In this document: piece after piece, positions 8,642 through 16,493 of the stretch
Position numbering within the stretch: the stretch's first letter is position 1
Layout of the letters: each line of letters starts with the position of its first letter
Source of the DNA: Rhizobium sp. Root1334
GTDB lineage: Bacteria > Pseudomonadota > Alphaproteobacteria > Rhizobiales > Rhizobiaceae
Direction of reading: 5' to 3'
Assembly: GCF_001426665.1 (NCBI RefSeq)
Contig: NZ_LMEY01000027.1
Span: 267,744 to 331,743 of the forward strand
Length of the DNA: 64,000 nt
The notes under the pieces: generated by a model
Told to the model about the DNA's origin: nothing
The model's database searches: none
What the model saw: the letters and a program-made list of their open reading frames with translations, nothing else
Translations under genes and position numbers: made by a program

Positions 8642-9348
8642 TTCACCTCCGTGGCTGAAAAACCGCCGGTGGCAGAAACCCAGAAATCGGCATCCTCGTA
8701 GTCCGTCGGATCGGCGATGCCTGCGAGATGAAAGGCCTCGCGCCGTTCGACACAGGTGCCGCAACGTCCACAGTGACGCAGGCCACCCTTGTAGCAGGAC
8801 CAGGTCTCGGCGAACGGCGTATAATGCCGTGCACCGTCCTTAACGATATCGGCCTTCGATCCGTTCACATAAGGTGCGTAAAGCGTGACGCTGGCATAGC
8901 CTTCCGTCGCGTGGTTCTGCATGGCCTGGAACGCGTCGATGAAACCTGGGCGGCAATCGGGATAGATGAAGTGATCGCCGCCATGCACGGCGGTCGCCAC
9001 AGCATCCGCCTTCTGCGCAGCGGCAACGCCAAAGGCAATTGCCAGCATGATGGCGTTGCGGTTCGGCACGACTGTCGCCTTCATCGTTTCCTCGGCATAA
9101 TGCCCATCGGGAACGGCGATATCGTCAGTCAGCGCCGAGCCGGTCAGATGCGCTCCGATCTGACCGATATCGATGATGTGATGCGGCACGCCAAGCCGGA
9201 CGGCGCAGGCTGCGGCGAAATCCAGCTCCTTTTTGTGGCGCTGGCCGTAGTCGAACGAGAGAAGCGCTGTGAGCGTATGTTCGGCTGCCACCTTGTGGGC
9301 AAGCGAAACGGAATCCAATCCGCCGGAGCAGATCACGATGGTTTTCAT
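8638..9348 (-). CDS. queC: 7-cyano-7-deazaguanine synthase
   Basis: QueC uses ATP and ammonia to turn 7-carboxy-7-deazaguanine into preQ0. The 236-residue protein has the PP-loop SGGLDS at residues 8-13 and the C-terminal zinc site Cys185, Cys193, Cys196 and Cys199 (SCYKGG, HCGRCGTC). Length fits the family. It is the first gene of the minus-strand queC-queD-queE operon. It is preceded by AAGGAC as ribosome-binding site and by a leader with two nested inverted repeats (9368-9420) that may fold. The product preQ0 feeds queuosine in tRNA, or deazaguanine in DNA where such systems exist; none is seen here. Confidence 0.96.
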   Translation of the reverse strand: MKTIVICSGGLDSVSLAHKVAAEHTLTALLSFDYGQRHKKELDFAAACAVRLGVPHHIIDIGQIGAHLTGSALTDDIAVPDGHYAEETMKATVVPNRNAIMLAIAFGVAAAQKADAVATAVHGGDHFIYPDCRPGFIDAFQAMQNHATEGYASVTLYAPYVNGSKADIVKDGARHYTPFAETWSCYKGGLRHCGRCGTCVERREAFHLAGIADPTDYEDADFWVSATGGFSATEVK

Positions 9349-9367
9349 ATCTTAGTCCTTGTTTTGA

Positions 9368-9420
9368 CCGGGTAGGCTGCGACCGGTAAGCGAAGGGGCT
9401 CTTTAAGCCAAAGAACCCGG
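9368..9420 (-). promoter_or_regulatory. possible structured leader of queC
   Basis: On the minus strand, CCGGGT (9420-9415) can pair with ACCCGG (9373-9368). Inside this lies a small hairpin GGCT/AGCC (9409-9397), and downstream comes an A-rich tract carrying the AAGGAC ribosome-binding site. The position just before a preQ0 biosynthetic operon makes a cis-acting RNA conceivable. It does not match the preQ1-I consensus, so this remains a weak candidate. Confidence 0.25.
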
Positions 9421-9504
9421 TTTGTGAATGGGGAAATCCGCTGACTTCTCAGCCCCGGTTGCGTAGAGTGCGGTGAAGCAAACCATCAAGGGAGAATCAC
9501 CCCC

Positions 9505-10515
9505 ATGCCCCTGGCCGGACTGGACATCGTCGTCATTGCCTTCGTCGTACTTGTTGTTCTCGTACTTTTCGCAGGCATCAAGACAGTACCGCAGGGATTT
9601 CGCTACACCGTTGAACGGTTCGGGCGCTATACCCGCACGCTGGAGCCCGGCCTCAACATCATCATCCCGTTCATCGACAAGATCGGCGCACGGATGAACG
9701 TCATGGAACAGGTGCTCGACGTCCCGACACAGGAAGTCATCACCCGCGACAATGCCAGCTGCGCTGCCGATGCCGTCGCCTTCTACCAGGTGCTGAATGC
9801 CGCCGAGGCCGCCTATCAGGTCTCCGACCTGCAAAGCGCCATCCTCAACCTGACGATGACCAACATCCGTTCCGTCATGGGCTCGATGGACCTCGATGAA
9901 CTCCTGTCCAACCGCGAGATCATCAACGACAAGCTGCTGCATGTGGTCGATGAAGCCGTCGGCCCCTGGGGCATCAAGGTGACCCGTGTCGAGATCAAGG
10001 ACATCCAGCCGCCGAAGGATCTGGTCGATGCCATGGCCCGCCAGATGAAGGCCGAACGCGAAAAGCGCGCTCAAGTGCTGGAAGCCGAAGGTTCGCGCAA
10101 TGCCCAGATCCTGCGCGCCGAAGGTGCCAAGCAGTCGGCCATCCTGCAGGCCGAAGGTCAGCGGGAAGCCGCTTTCCGCGACGCTGAAGCCCGCGAACGT
10201 CTGGCCGAGGCCGAAGCCAAAGCCACCAAGATGGTTTCCGAAGCCATTGCCGCCGGCGATGTACAGGCAATCAACTACTTCGTCGCCCAGAAATATACCG
10301 AAGCGATGGCCTCGATCGGCACCGCCCCCAATTCCAAGATCGTGCTGATGCCAATGGAAGCTTCCTCGCTGATCGGTTCGCTCGGCGGCATCGGTGCGAT
10401 TGCCCGCGAAGTCTTCGGCAATGGCGGCGGTGATACACCCGCACCGGCACGCCAGGTAACGCCGCGCACGGTTCCCGTCCGCAATCCGTTTGATACGGCC
10501 AGGCAGGAAGGATGA
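9505..10515 (+). CDS. qmcA: SPFH/Band 7 membrane protein, QmcA-like
   Basis: A 336-residue stomatin/prohibitin-type protein. One transmembrane helix lies at about residues 7-26 (IVVIAFVVLVVLVLFAG), followed by the SPFH domain (VPQGFRYTVERFGRYTRTLEPGLN) and a long Ala/Glu-rich coiled coil (about 185-255, with repeated LEAEG/LRAEGA/LQAEGQ motifs) that drives oligomerisation. The C-terminal tail is Pro/Gly-rich. Such proteins form membrane scaffolds and often work with NfeD partners; the next gene, three bases after the stop, is nfeD-like. Function in rhizobia is not established. The start follows AAGGGAGAA. Confidence 0.93.
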   Translation: MPLAGLDIVVIAFVVLVVLVLFAGIKTVPQGFRYTVERFGRYTRTLEPGLNIIIPFIDKIGARMNVMEQVLDVPTQEVITRDNASCAADAVAFYQVLNAAEAAYQVSDLQSAILNLTMTNIRSVMGSMDLDELLSNREIINDKLLHVVDEAVGPWGIKVTRVEIKDIQPPKDLVDAMARQMKAEREKRAQVLEAEGSRNAQILRAEGAKQSAILQAEGQREAAFRDAEARERLAEAEAKATKMVSEAIAAGDVQAINYFVAQKYTEAMASIGTAPNSKIVLMPMEASSLIGSLGGIGAIAREVFGNGGGDTPAPARQVTPRTVPVRNPFDTARQEG

Positions 10516-10518
10516 TCG

Positions 10519-10977
10519 ATGATCGAACACATCATCCTCGAACTTGGCCCCTGGTGCTGGTGGGTGCTGGGCCTCGTACTCCTGGCAGCTGAAGTCGTCG
10601 CGCCCGGCGTCTTTCTTGTCTGGATCGGCATAGCCGCCATTATCACCGGCGCCCTCTCGCTTCTGTTCTGGGAGGCCGGTTTCTGGGTCTGGCAGGCGCA
10701 ACTGGTGTTTTTTGCCATTCTCTCGGTCGCGGCCGCCGTCATCGGCCGCCGGCTCCTTGCCCGTTCGGGCAATACATCGGACGAACCGCTGCTCAACCAG
10801 CGCGGCGCGCGTCTCATCGGCCGCACCGCCGTGCTGGAACAGCCGATTCTCGAAGGGCGCGGCCGGATCCGGCTCGACGCAACCACCTGGCCCATCAACG
10901 GACCGGACCTGCCGGCGGGTAGCCGCGTCAAGGTGACTGGCAGCAGCGGCAGCCACCTGATCGTCGAAAGCGCCTGA
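10519..10977 (+). CDS. NfeD-family membrane protein
   Basis: A 152-residue protein of the short NfeD type. The N-terminal half has about three transmembrane helices (WWVLGLVLLAAEVVAPGVFL, IGIAAIITGALSLLF, QLVFFAILSVAAAVIG). The C-terminal half is the small OB-fold domain (LIGRTAVLEQPILEGRGRIRLDATTWPINGPDLPAGSRVKV). Pairing with an SPFH gene in the same operon is the classic arrangement, and the OB domain is thought to modulate the partner scaffold. Only three bases separate the genes, so they are co-translated. Confidence 0.92.
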   Translation: MIEHIILELGPWCWWVLGLVLLAAEVVAPGVFLVWIGIAAIITGALSLLFWEAGFWVWQAQLVFFAILSVAAAVIGRRLLARSGNTSDEPLLNQRGARLIGRTAVLEQPILEGRGRIRLDATTWPINGPDLPAGSRVKVTGSSGSHLIVESA

Positions 10978-10984
10978 AATTAAA

Positions 10985-11069
10985 GCCGAATGCCATTTCG
11001 GAAAGGAATGGTTAACTACATCCGTTTACGGTTGCTCAACACTGGTAAACGGATTTCCGGGCATTCGGC
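10985..11069 (+). promoter_or_regulatory. long foldable leader / palindromic element before the beta-barrel gene
   Basis: Three collinear inverted repeats can stack into one long hairpin. The outer arms are GCCGAATGCC (10985-10994) and GGCATTCGGC (11060-11069), the middle arms CGGAA (10999-11003) and TTCCG (11055-11059), and the inner arms ATCCGTTTAC (11020-11029) and GTAAACGGAT (11045-11054). All pairs are Watson-Crick. The 3' arm ends two bases before the ATG of the outer-membrane gene, which has no obvious Shine-Dalgarno sequence. It could be a cis-regulatory RNA or a small palindromic repeat. Confidence 0.6.
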
Positions 11070-11071
11070 AG

Positions 11072-12541
11072 ATGACGCCATTCTACCCACGCACGAAGAG
11101 GACGAACCTCCCGCGCCCGGCAGCTGCTGCGGCCTGGTTGATGGCTGGCTGCGCGATGTTTTTGCCGCAAACTCTCTCCGCTCAGGCCCTTCTTCCCGCA
11201 ACGGACGGCACGGCTGCAAGCAACACAACCACGCCGAATGCCGTAACGCTTCCTGGCGCCACGCCGGTGCAGGATGCAGCAATCACCACCGGCTCGATCA
11301 GCACCGATGCCGGCGAACCGCTGCTCAACGACCCGATGATCGATGAGGACATGGCCCGCACCAACCTGCGGGAAAATACCGTCGATGGCCTCCGGTCGCA
11401 GCTCGATATCGATCGCAACGATGCGCAGGGGATCCGCCTGGGTAGCTTCACCCTGAAGCCGACGCTTGGCCAGACCTACAATTTCGAGAGCAACAAGACC
11501 GGCGACTCGAAGGAAAACCGCAGCTATCTGGAGACCGGCCTGAAAGGCACGCTCACCTCGGACTGGTCCCGTCACCAGTTGACGGTCACTGGCGAAGGCA
11601 CATGGCAGCGCAATGTTTCCGGCACCGGCGAGACCGAGCCGACGGCCGACATCGAAGCGGCCCTGCGGCTCGACCTGTCCGAGCAGACCACAGCGACGCT
11701 GAAGGCCGGTTACCATTTCGAGCGCGAGGATTCGTCCGATCCAAACGCCATCAGTAGGGCGACGAGCCAGTCCGACGTCAACCAGTATACACTCGGCGCC
11801 GGAATAGAACGCGATTTCGGTATCCTGCGGGGTTCCGCCAAGGTCGATTTCGATCGATACACCTATGGCGACGTGGAACTTGAGAACGGCAGCAGCCTGT
11901 CGCGCAAGGATCGAAACCGCAATGCGGGCGCTGTCACCGTACGGGTCGGTTACGAGCTTTCGCCCGCGCTTATTCCCTTCATCGAGGCATCGGCCGGCAA
12001 GTCGATTTACGACCTTCGCAAAGACATGCTCGGATACGAGAGATCCTATGACAGCTACGGTGCCCGCGCTGGTATCGAGGCCGATCTTGGCGAGAAGCTC
12101 AACGGCGAGATCGCGCTCGGTTATCAGACTTACAGGTTCGACGACAACCGGCTCGATGAGTTGAGGGGCTTCACCGTCGACGGCACGATCAACTGGTCAC
12201 CGCAGCGCGGTACCAATATCGCCTATGGCGTCTCCACCGGTCTCGATCCATCGACGACCCCGGGGGAAAGCGGTGCCATGGTCTATACGCTGAGCAGCCG
12301 GGCAACCCACGAACTGCGCACCGCCCTCGTGGCGCGGCTATCCAACAGCCTGACCTTCCGCAATTTCCCCAGCGGCAATTCAGATGACGAAAAAGTCTGG
12401 CTGACGGGTGCCGGCCTTACCTGGGATCTCAACCGCTACCTCGCCCTGACCGGCGATGTCAGCTATGAGCACACGGATCGCGACAGCGGCCCTTCGACCA
12501 ACATCGCTCGCGTCGGCGTCGGGCTGACGCTGCGCCGCTGA
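11072..12541 (+). CDS. outer membrane beta-barrel protein
   Basis: A 489-residue exported protein. A basic n-region (RTKRTNLPR), a hydrophobic core and SAQA give a signal peptide of about 39 residues. A Thr/Asn/Ala-rich low-complexity segment follows. From about residue 115 the sequence consists of alternating amphipathic strands (LGSFTLKPTLGQTYNFES, YLETGLKGTLTSDWSRHQLTV and so on), typical of a porin-like barrel, and it ends in strands with a C-terminal VGVGLTLRR. This resembles 'putative beta-barrel porin 2' proteins, some of which sit with polysaccharide-export genes; galU lies next door, convergent. The substrate is unknown. The ATG is directly preceded by the foldable element at 10985-11069 and lacks a clear ribosome-binding site. 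Confidence 0.85.
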   Translation: MTPFYPRTKRTNLPRPAAAAAWLMAGCAMFLPQTLSAQALLPATDGTAASNTTTPNAVTLPGATPVQDAAITTGSISTDAGEPLLNDPMIDEDMARTNLRENTVDGLRSQLDIDRNDAQGIRLGSFTLKPTLGQTYNFESNKTGDSKENRSYLETGLKGTLTSDWSRHQLTVTGEGTWQRNVSGTGETEPTADIEAALRLDLSEQTTATLKAGYHFEREDSSDPNAISRATSQSDVNQYTLGAGIERDFGILRGSAKVDFDRYTYGDVELENGSSLSRKDRNRNAGAVTVRVGYELSPALIPFIEASAGKSIYDLRKDMLGYERSYDSYGARAGIEADLGEKLNGEIALGYQTYRFDDNRLDELRGFTVDGTINWSPQRGTNIAYGVSTGLDPSTTPGESGAMVYTLSSRATHELRTALVARLSNSLTFRNFPSGNSDDEKVWLTGAGLTWDLNRYLALTGDVSYEHTDRDSGPSTNIARVGVGLTLRR

Positions 12542-12560
12542 TCCGGAAAGTGGTCAAACA

Positions 12561-12599
12561 AGAGCCCCCACTGACGGTTTCGTCAGCGGGGCTCTTTTT
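12561..12599 (+). terminator. terminator between the beta-barrel gene and galU
   Basis: AGAGCCCC (12561-12568) pairs with GGGGCTCT (12588-12595), and inside it CTGACG (12571-12576) pairs with CGTCAG (12581-12586). A T run follows on the plus strand. The reverse strand has a weaker T-rich exit, so it may also serve convergent galU. Confidence 0.88.
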
Positions 12600-12612
12600 C
12601 TATCGGCTGGGC

Positions 12613-13500
12613 TTATTTCAGGCCCTGAAGCAAAGCCTTCAGCGGGCCTTCCACGCCCGGCCGGATGTCGCCGCGCGCCAGGGCAAACGCGACGTTGGCC
12701 AGGATGAAGCCCTCTTTCATGCCGCAGTCATAGGTGTTGCCGCGGAAATGATACCCGGCAAAATCCTGCGTCTGGGCAAGCTTCAGCATGCCATCGGTCA
12801 GCTGGATCTCGTTGCCGGCGCCGCGCTCCTGGGTGGCGAGGATCGAGAAGATTTCCGGCTGCAGGATATAGCGGCCGTTGATGAAGAAGTTCGACGGGGC
12901 CGTGCCCTGCGGTGGCTTTTCGACCATCTTGGTGATCTTGAACCCGTCGCCGACCTTTTCGCCCGCGCCGACGATCCCGTATTTATGGGTCTGGTCGGGG
13001 GCACATTCCTCGACGGCGATGACGTTGCCGCCGCTCTGCTCGTAAAGCTCGACCATGCCCTTGAGGCAGCCCTTTTCGGCCTGCATGATCATGTCGGGCA
13101 AAAGCAGCGCAAAGGGCTCGTCACCAACCAGTTCGCGCGCACACCAGACGGCATGGCCAAGACCGAGCGGCGATTGCTGGCGGGTAAAGCTGGTGCTGCC
13201 GGCAACCGGCAGAATGCCTTCAAGCAGCGTCAGTTCGGCCGTCTTGTTGCGTTCACGCAAGGTCTGTTCCAATTCGACCTGGATGTCGAAATAATCCTCG
13301 ATCACATGCTTGCTGCGGCCGGTGACGAAGATCAGATGTTCGATGCCGGCGTTCAGCGCCTCGTCCACCACATACTGGATCACCGGCTTGTCGACGACAG
13401 TCAGCATTTCCTTGGGAACGGCTTTGGTCGCGGGCAGGAACCGGGTTCCAAGACCAGCGACGGGGAAAACGGCTTTACGAACTTTACGCTTGTCAGTCAT
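12613..13500 (-). CDS. galU: UTP-glucose-1-phosphate uridylyltransferase
   Basis: GalU makes UDP-glucose from glucose-1-phosphate and UTP for surface polysaccharides and glycolipids. The 295-residue protein starts with the nucleotidyltransferase signature [24 protein letters not shown] (conserved Gly-rich loop and Lys). It has the family motifs [29 protein letters not shown] and EKPPQG. The ATG at 13500 lies six bases after GGAG; upstream in-frame ATGs at 13506 and 13554 are less well placed. It is monocistronic and convergent to the beta-barrel gene. Its substrate pool is shared with the glg genes at 52-62 kb. Confidence 0.95.
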   Translation of the reverse strand: MTDKRKVRKAVFPVAGLGTRFLPATKAVPKEMLTVVDKPVIQYVVDEALNAGIEHLIFVTGRSKHVIEDYFDIQVELEQTLRERNKTAELTLLEGILPVAGSTSFTRQQSPLGLGHAVWCARELVGDEPFALLLPDMIMQAEKGCLKGMVELYEQSGGNVIAVEECAPDQTHKYGIVGAGEKVGDGFKITKMVEKPPQGTAPSNFFINGRYILQPEIFSILATQERGAGNEIQLTDGMLKLAQTQDFAGYHFRGNTYDCGMKEGFILANVAFALARGDIRPGVEGPLKALLQGLK

Positions 13501-13803
13501 TGACATCTCCAGGATCACGGCACTGTGATTTAAATCGGTTAGGGTTTGTATCAATAGGGAATAAACGTCAAATTGCTATTTTTTTGCAAAGGAAGACCTT
13601 ACCACCCATTCATGGTAAAGAATTTGTTGACTTCATTTTCGTAAGATTCCGGTCCTGGCGGTTGCCTCCTGGGCCGGACAGCCCGAGAATGGAACCACAT
13701 GTATGCAACCCATACATGAAGCTGGCTCTAAAACTGTAAATTTGCGCACCGCCGGTCAACCTCCTGATCGCAGCAGAGCGCCGACCAACGGAAACGACAG
13801 CTG
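13501..13803. other. divergent intergenic region, galU / lytic transglycosylase
   Basis: About 300 bases, AT-richer than the flanking genes, with promoters for both divergent genes presumably inside. It contains two clear inverted repeats: TTACCA/TGGTAA (13599-13604, 13613-13618) and CATGTATG/CATACATG (13698-13718). No gene is supported here. Confidence 0.6.
13698..13718. promoter_or_regulatory. perfect inverted repeat, possible operator
   Basis: CATGTATG (13698-13705) and CATACATG (13711-13718) form a perfect 8-bp dyad with a five-base spacer, 86 bp upstream of the lytic transglycosylase start. The size and spacing fit a dimeric regulator site, but the regulator is not known. Confidence 0.4.
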
Positions 13804-15024
13804 ATGACAAAGACCCGAAACACTCTTCTTCGCTGTGCTGCCGCCGCGTTCATGACCGCCGCAGCCCTGTTTTCCCCGTCGACAGCCTCGGCTGACGCGG
13901 GCTTCGAGACCTGGATCAACAGCTTCTATGCCACGGCAGCCAAGAGCGGCATCACCAAGGCAACCTACCGCCAGGCCTTTGCCGGCGTGAAGACACCCGA
14001 TCCCGATGTGCTGCAAAAGGCTGCCTATCAGCCCGAGTTCAAGAGCAAGATCTGGGAATATATCGACAGCCGCGTCAATCCCTACACCCGCAAGGTTGGT
14101 CAGGAGATGTCGGTCAAGCATGGCCGTACGCTCGCCGCACTTGAGAAGCATTTCGGTGTCGACAGGAACGTGCTCTTGGCCATCTGGTCGATGGAATCCA
14201 ATTATGGTGCCGTCCTGGAAAAGGACGATCGCCTGCATTACGTCCCACGCGCACTCGCCACTTTGGCCTATGCTGACCCGAAACGGTCCAAATATGCCAA
14301 GACGCAGCTGATCGCCGCTCTGAAGATCCTGCAGAATGGCGATGTGACCCCGCGTGAACTGAACGGTTCCTGGGCGGGCGCCATGGGCCACACGCAGTTC
14401 ATTCCGACCAGCTACCTGCTCTACGCGATCGATGCCGACGGCAATGGCCACAAGGACATCTGGAACTCGGTGCCGGACGCCTTGGCGACGGCGGCCAACC
14501 TGTTGAAGAAGAATGGCTGGCAATCGGGGCAGACCTGGGGCTATGAAGTCGCGCCGCCGAGAAACGGCAGCCAGTATGCCGGCCAGACGAAAACGGTTGC
14601 CCAGTGGGCAGCCCTCGGGTTCACGCGCCCCAACGGCAAGGGCTTCCGCAACGGCGACACCCGGGCTGAGCTGAAAATGCCCGGCGGCGATGGTAGCCCC
14701 GGCTTCCTGATGACCAAGAATTTCTTCGTCATCAAGCGCTACAACGCGTCCGACTCCTATGCCCTGGGCGTCGGTCTTCTGGCCGACGAGATTGCCGGCT
14801 ATGGCGGCATGCAGCAGGCCTGGAGCCGCCCGGATGGTTCGCTCGACATCAAGCAGAAGTTCGAGCTGCAGACCCGACTGAAGGAGCTCGGCTATTACGA
14901 CGGTGAAGTCGATGGCAACTTCGGCTCCGGCTCGAAAGCCGCAATCCAGGCCTTCCAGAACCGCAATGGCCTCTCCCCCGACGGTGAGCCGACGCAGCAC
15001 CTGCTGAAGGCCCTGCGGAAATAG
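13804..15024 (+). CDS. lytic murein transglycosylase, MltB family, with peptidoglycan-binding domain
   Basis: A 406-residue periplasmic enzyme that cleaves the MurNAc-GlcNAc bond with formation of an anhydro ring. A signal peptide ends near residue 30 (STASADAG). The SLT_2/MltB catalytic domain (about 33-325) has the catalytic glutamate Glu131 in WSMESNYGAV and the family segments NGSWAGAMGHTQFIPTS and GNGHKDIWNSVPDALA. Residues 345-404 are a PG_binding_1 repeat (LQTRLKELGYYDGEVDGNFGSGS). There is no lipobox, so it is soluble unlike E. coli MltB. Likely role: wall remodelling or recycling. A terminator follows at 15081. Confidence 0.93.
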   Translation: MTKTRNTLLRCAAAAFMTAAALFSPSTASADAGFETWINSFYATAAKSGITKATYRQAFAGVKTPDPDVLQKAAYQPEFKSKIWEYIDSRVNPYTRKVGQEMSVKHGRTLAALEKHFGVDRNVLLAIWSMESNYGAVLEKDDRLHYVPRALATLAYADPKRSKYAKTQLIAALKILQNGDVTPRELNGSWAGAMGHTQFIPTSYLLYAIDADGNGHKDIWNSVPDALATAANLLKKNGWQSGQTWGYEVAPPRNGSQYAGQTKTVAQWAALGFTRPNGKGFRNGDTRAELKMPGGDGSPGFLMTKNFFVIKRYNASDSYALGVGLLADEIAGYGGMQQAWSRPDGSLDIKQKFELQTRLKELGYYDGEVDGNFGSGSKAAIQAFQNRNGLSPDGEPTQHLLKALRK

Positions 15025-15080
15025 GTGCGGCCGGGAGCATCAGACGCTCTCAATTGCGGCACAATGCGGATGCATGCTTC

Positions 15081-15116
15081 GCGCAACGCCTTTCGAAGGA
15101 GAGGCGTTGCGCATTT
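15081..15116 (+). terminator. terminator after the lytic transglycosylase gene
   Basis: GCGCAACGCC (15081-15090) and GGCGTTGCGC (15103-15112) pair perfectly over 10 bp and are followed by a short T-rich stretch (ATTTGT). The T tract is modest. Confidence 0.7.
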
Positions 15117-15164
15117 GTCTAGAGACACTTTCAACGTCAGTGCAGATCAGTACGGAACAGGTGC

Positions 15165-16391
15165 ATGAGCGGCAGAAACAGCAGCAACGGCTTTCACCGG
15201 TTGTTCAACGGTCTGATCGTCGTTGCGATCGGCTTGACTGCATTCGTCATGGAACCACCACGCCCGGCGCAGGCGCAGGAGCGCCGTACCATTCTCGACA
15301 TGCTGTTCGGGTTCGGCCGCCGCCAGCCGCCACCGGTTTATGACGACGCTCCGATCTACGAGCCGCGGCAGAGACAGCCACAACAGCAGCAACGCCCGAA
15401 GGCCAGAAAGACGCAGCAGAAAGCGAAACCGGCCCCGGTCGAACCCGCTCCTGTCGTCGTCGAAAAGCTGGAGACCGCCAAGAAAGTCCTCGTCGTCGGC
15501 GACTTCATGGCCGGCAGCCTCGGTGACGGATTGAAGACTGCCTTCGAGACAACCCCCGGCATCGTTATCGAAACCCGCGCCAACGGCTCATCGGGCCTCG
15601 TGCGTGAGGATTATTTCAACTGGCCGGAAAACCTGCCCGCCTACATCACTGAGACGAAGCCGGCGCTGATTATCATCAGCCTCGGTGCCAATGAGCGCCA
15701 GCAGATGGCGATCGGCAGCGAGAAGGAAAAGTTCCGGACTGACAGTTGGCTTGCCGAGTACACCCGCAGGACCGGCGCCTTCGCGGCCCTTGCCCGCAAG
15801 GACAAGACGCCGCTGCTCTGGGTTGGCATGCCGCCCTTCCAGTCGACATCGATGACGGCCGACATGGTGACGCTGAACGGTATCTTCCGCACGGAAACCG
15901 AGAAGGTGGGTGGCACGTTTGTCGATATCTGGGACGGGTTCGTCGATGAGGACGGCAAGTTCGTTATGACGGGCTCCGACATCAACGGCCAGCAGGTCCG
16001 CCTGCGCGGATCAGACGGCATCAACCTCACCAAGGCCGGCAAGCGCAAGCTTGCCTTCTACGTGGAGAAGGACATCCGCAAGCTGTTGGGCGATGCAGCT
16101 GCCTCGGCCCAGGACATTCCCGGCGCCGACGGCATGAAGGATCTGGTCGTGGCTGCCCCCACCGCCAACGAAGACATCATCCAGACCCAGCCGATCGGTC
16201 TTGACGATCCTGAACTTGACGGCAGCGCCACGCTGCTCGGCGGCGGCGCCACCCTGACCAGCAACGGCAAAAGCCCGCGCGACCGTCTCGTCGAAAAAGG
16301 CGAAGTCGCCGAAGCCCCCGTGGGCCGGGTGGATGATTTCCGGCTGTCAAAACCGGAAACGGTGATCAGCAATCCCGTCATTCGCAACTGA
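15165..16391 (+). CDS. exported DUF459 (SGNH-hydrolase-like) protein
   Basis: A 408-residue protein with an N-terminal signal anchor (about 13-37), a Pro/Gln/Lys-rich linker (60-100) and a DUF459 domain, a member of the SGNH fold (about 105-315). The blocks are recognisable: GDFMAGSLGDGL (112-123) in place of the usual GDS nucleophile block, SLGANER (172-178) for the GxN oxyanion block, and SDGINLTKAGKRKLAF (283-298) in place of DxxH. The canonical serine and histidine positions therefore read Phe114 and Asn287, so classical esterase chemistry looks doubtful. The C-terminal tail is low complexity. A role in the cell envelope is likely from neighbours and export; substrate unknown. Confidence 0.8.
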   Translation: MSGRNSSNGFHRLFNGLIVVAIGLTAFVMEPPRPAQAQERRTILDMLFGFGRRQPPPVYDDAPIYEPRQRQPQQQQRPKARKTQQKAKPAPVEPAPVVVEKLETAKKVLVVGDFMAGSLGDGLKTAFETTPGIVIETRANGSSGLVREDYFNWPENLPAYITETKPALIIISLGANERQQMAIGSEKEKFRTDSWLAEYTRRTGAFAALARKDKTPLLWVGMPPFQSTSMTADMVTLNGIFRTETEKVGGTFVDIWDGFVDEDGKFVMTGSDINGQQVRLRGSDGINLTKAGKRKLAFYVEKDIRKLLGDAAASAQDIPGADGMKDLVVAAPTANEDIIQTQPIGLDDPELDGSATLLGGGATLTSNGKSPRDRLVEKGEVAEAPVGRVDDFRLSKPETVISNPVIRN

Positions 16392-16420
16392 TACCAGGGA
16401 TCCTTCGGCAAACAGAGAAA

Positions 16421-16454
16421 CCCCATCCTCCTTCCGCCAGGAGGATGGGGTCTT
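16421..16454. terminator. strong hairpin between convergent DUF459 and degP genes
   Basis: A perfect 12-bp stem, CCCCATCCTCCT (16421-16432) with AGGAGGATGGGG (16439-16450), and a six-base loop. The plus-strand exit is TCTTC and the minus-strand exit TTTCTC, so it probably terminates both convergent transcripts. Confidence 0.75.
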
Positions 16455-16493
16455 CAGCAGCCCGCATCTTGCGAATAAGGCTGCCAACCGAGG

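Noticed and set aside
9368..9420. preQ1-I riboswitch before queC
   Set aside because: The short C-rich loop and A-rich tail consensus is not matched; only a generic structured leader can be proposed.
9403..10956. 517-residue minus-strand frame over the SPFH/NfeD genes
   Set aside because: Shadow frame opposite two well-supported genes.
13627..13655. TTGACT as a -35 element before the lytic transglycosylase gene
   Set aside because: No acceptable -10 occurs 16-18 bases downstream.
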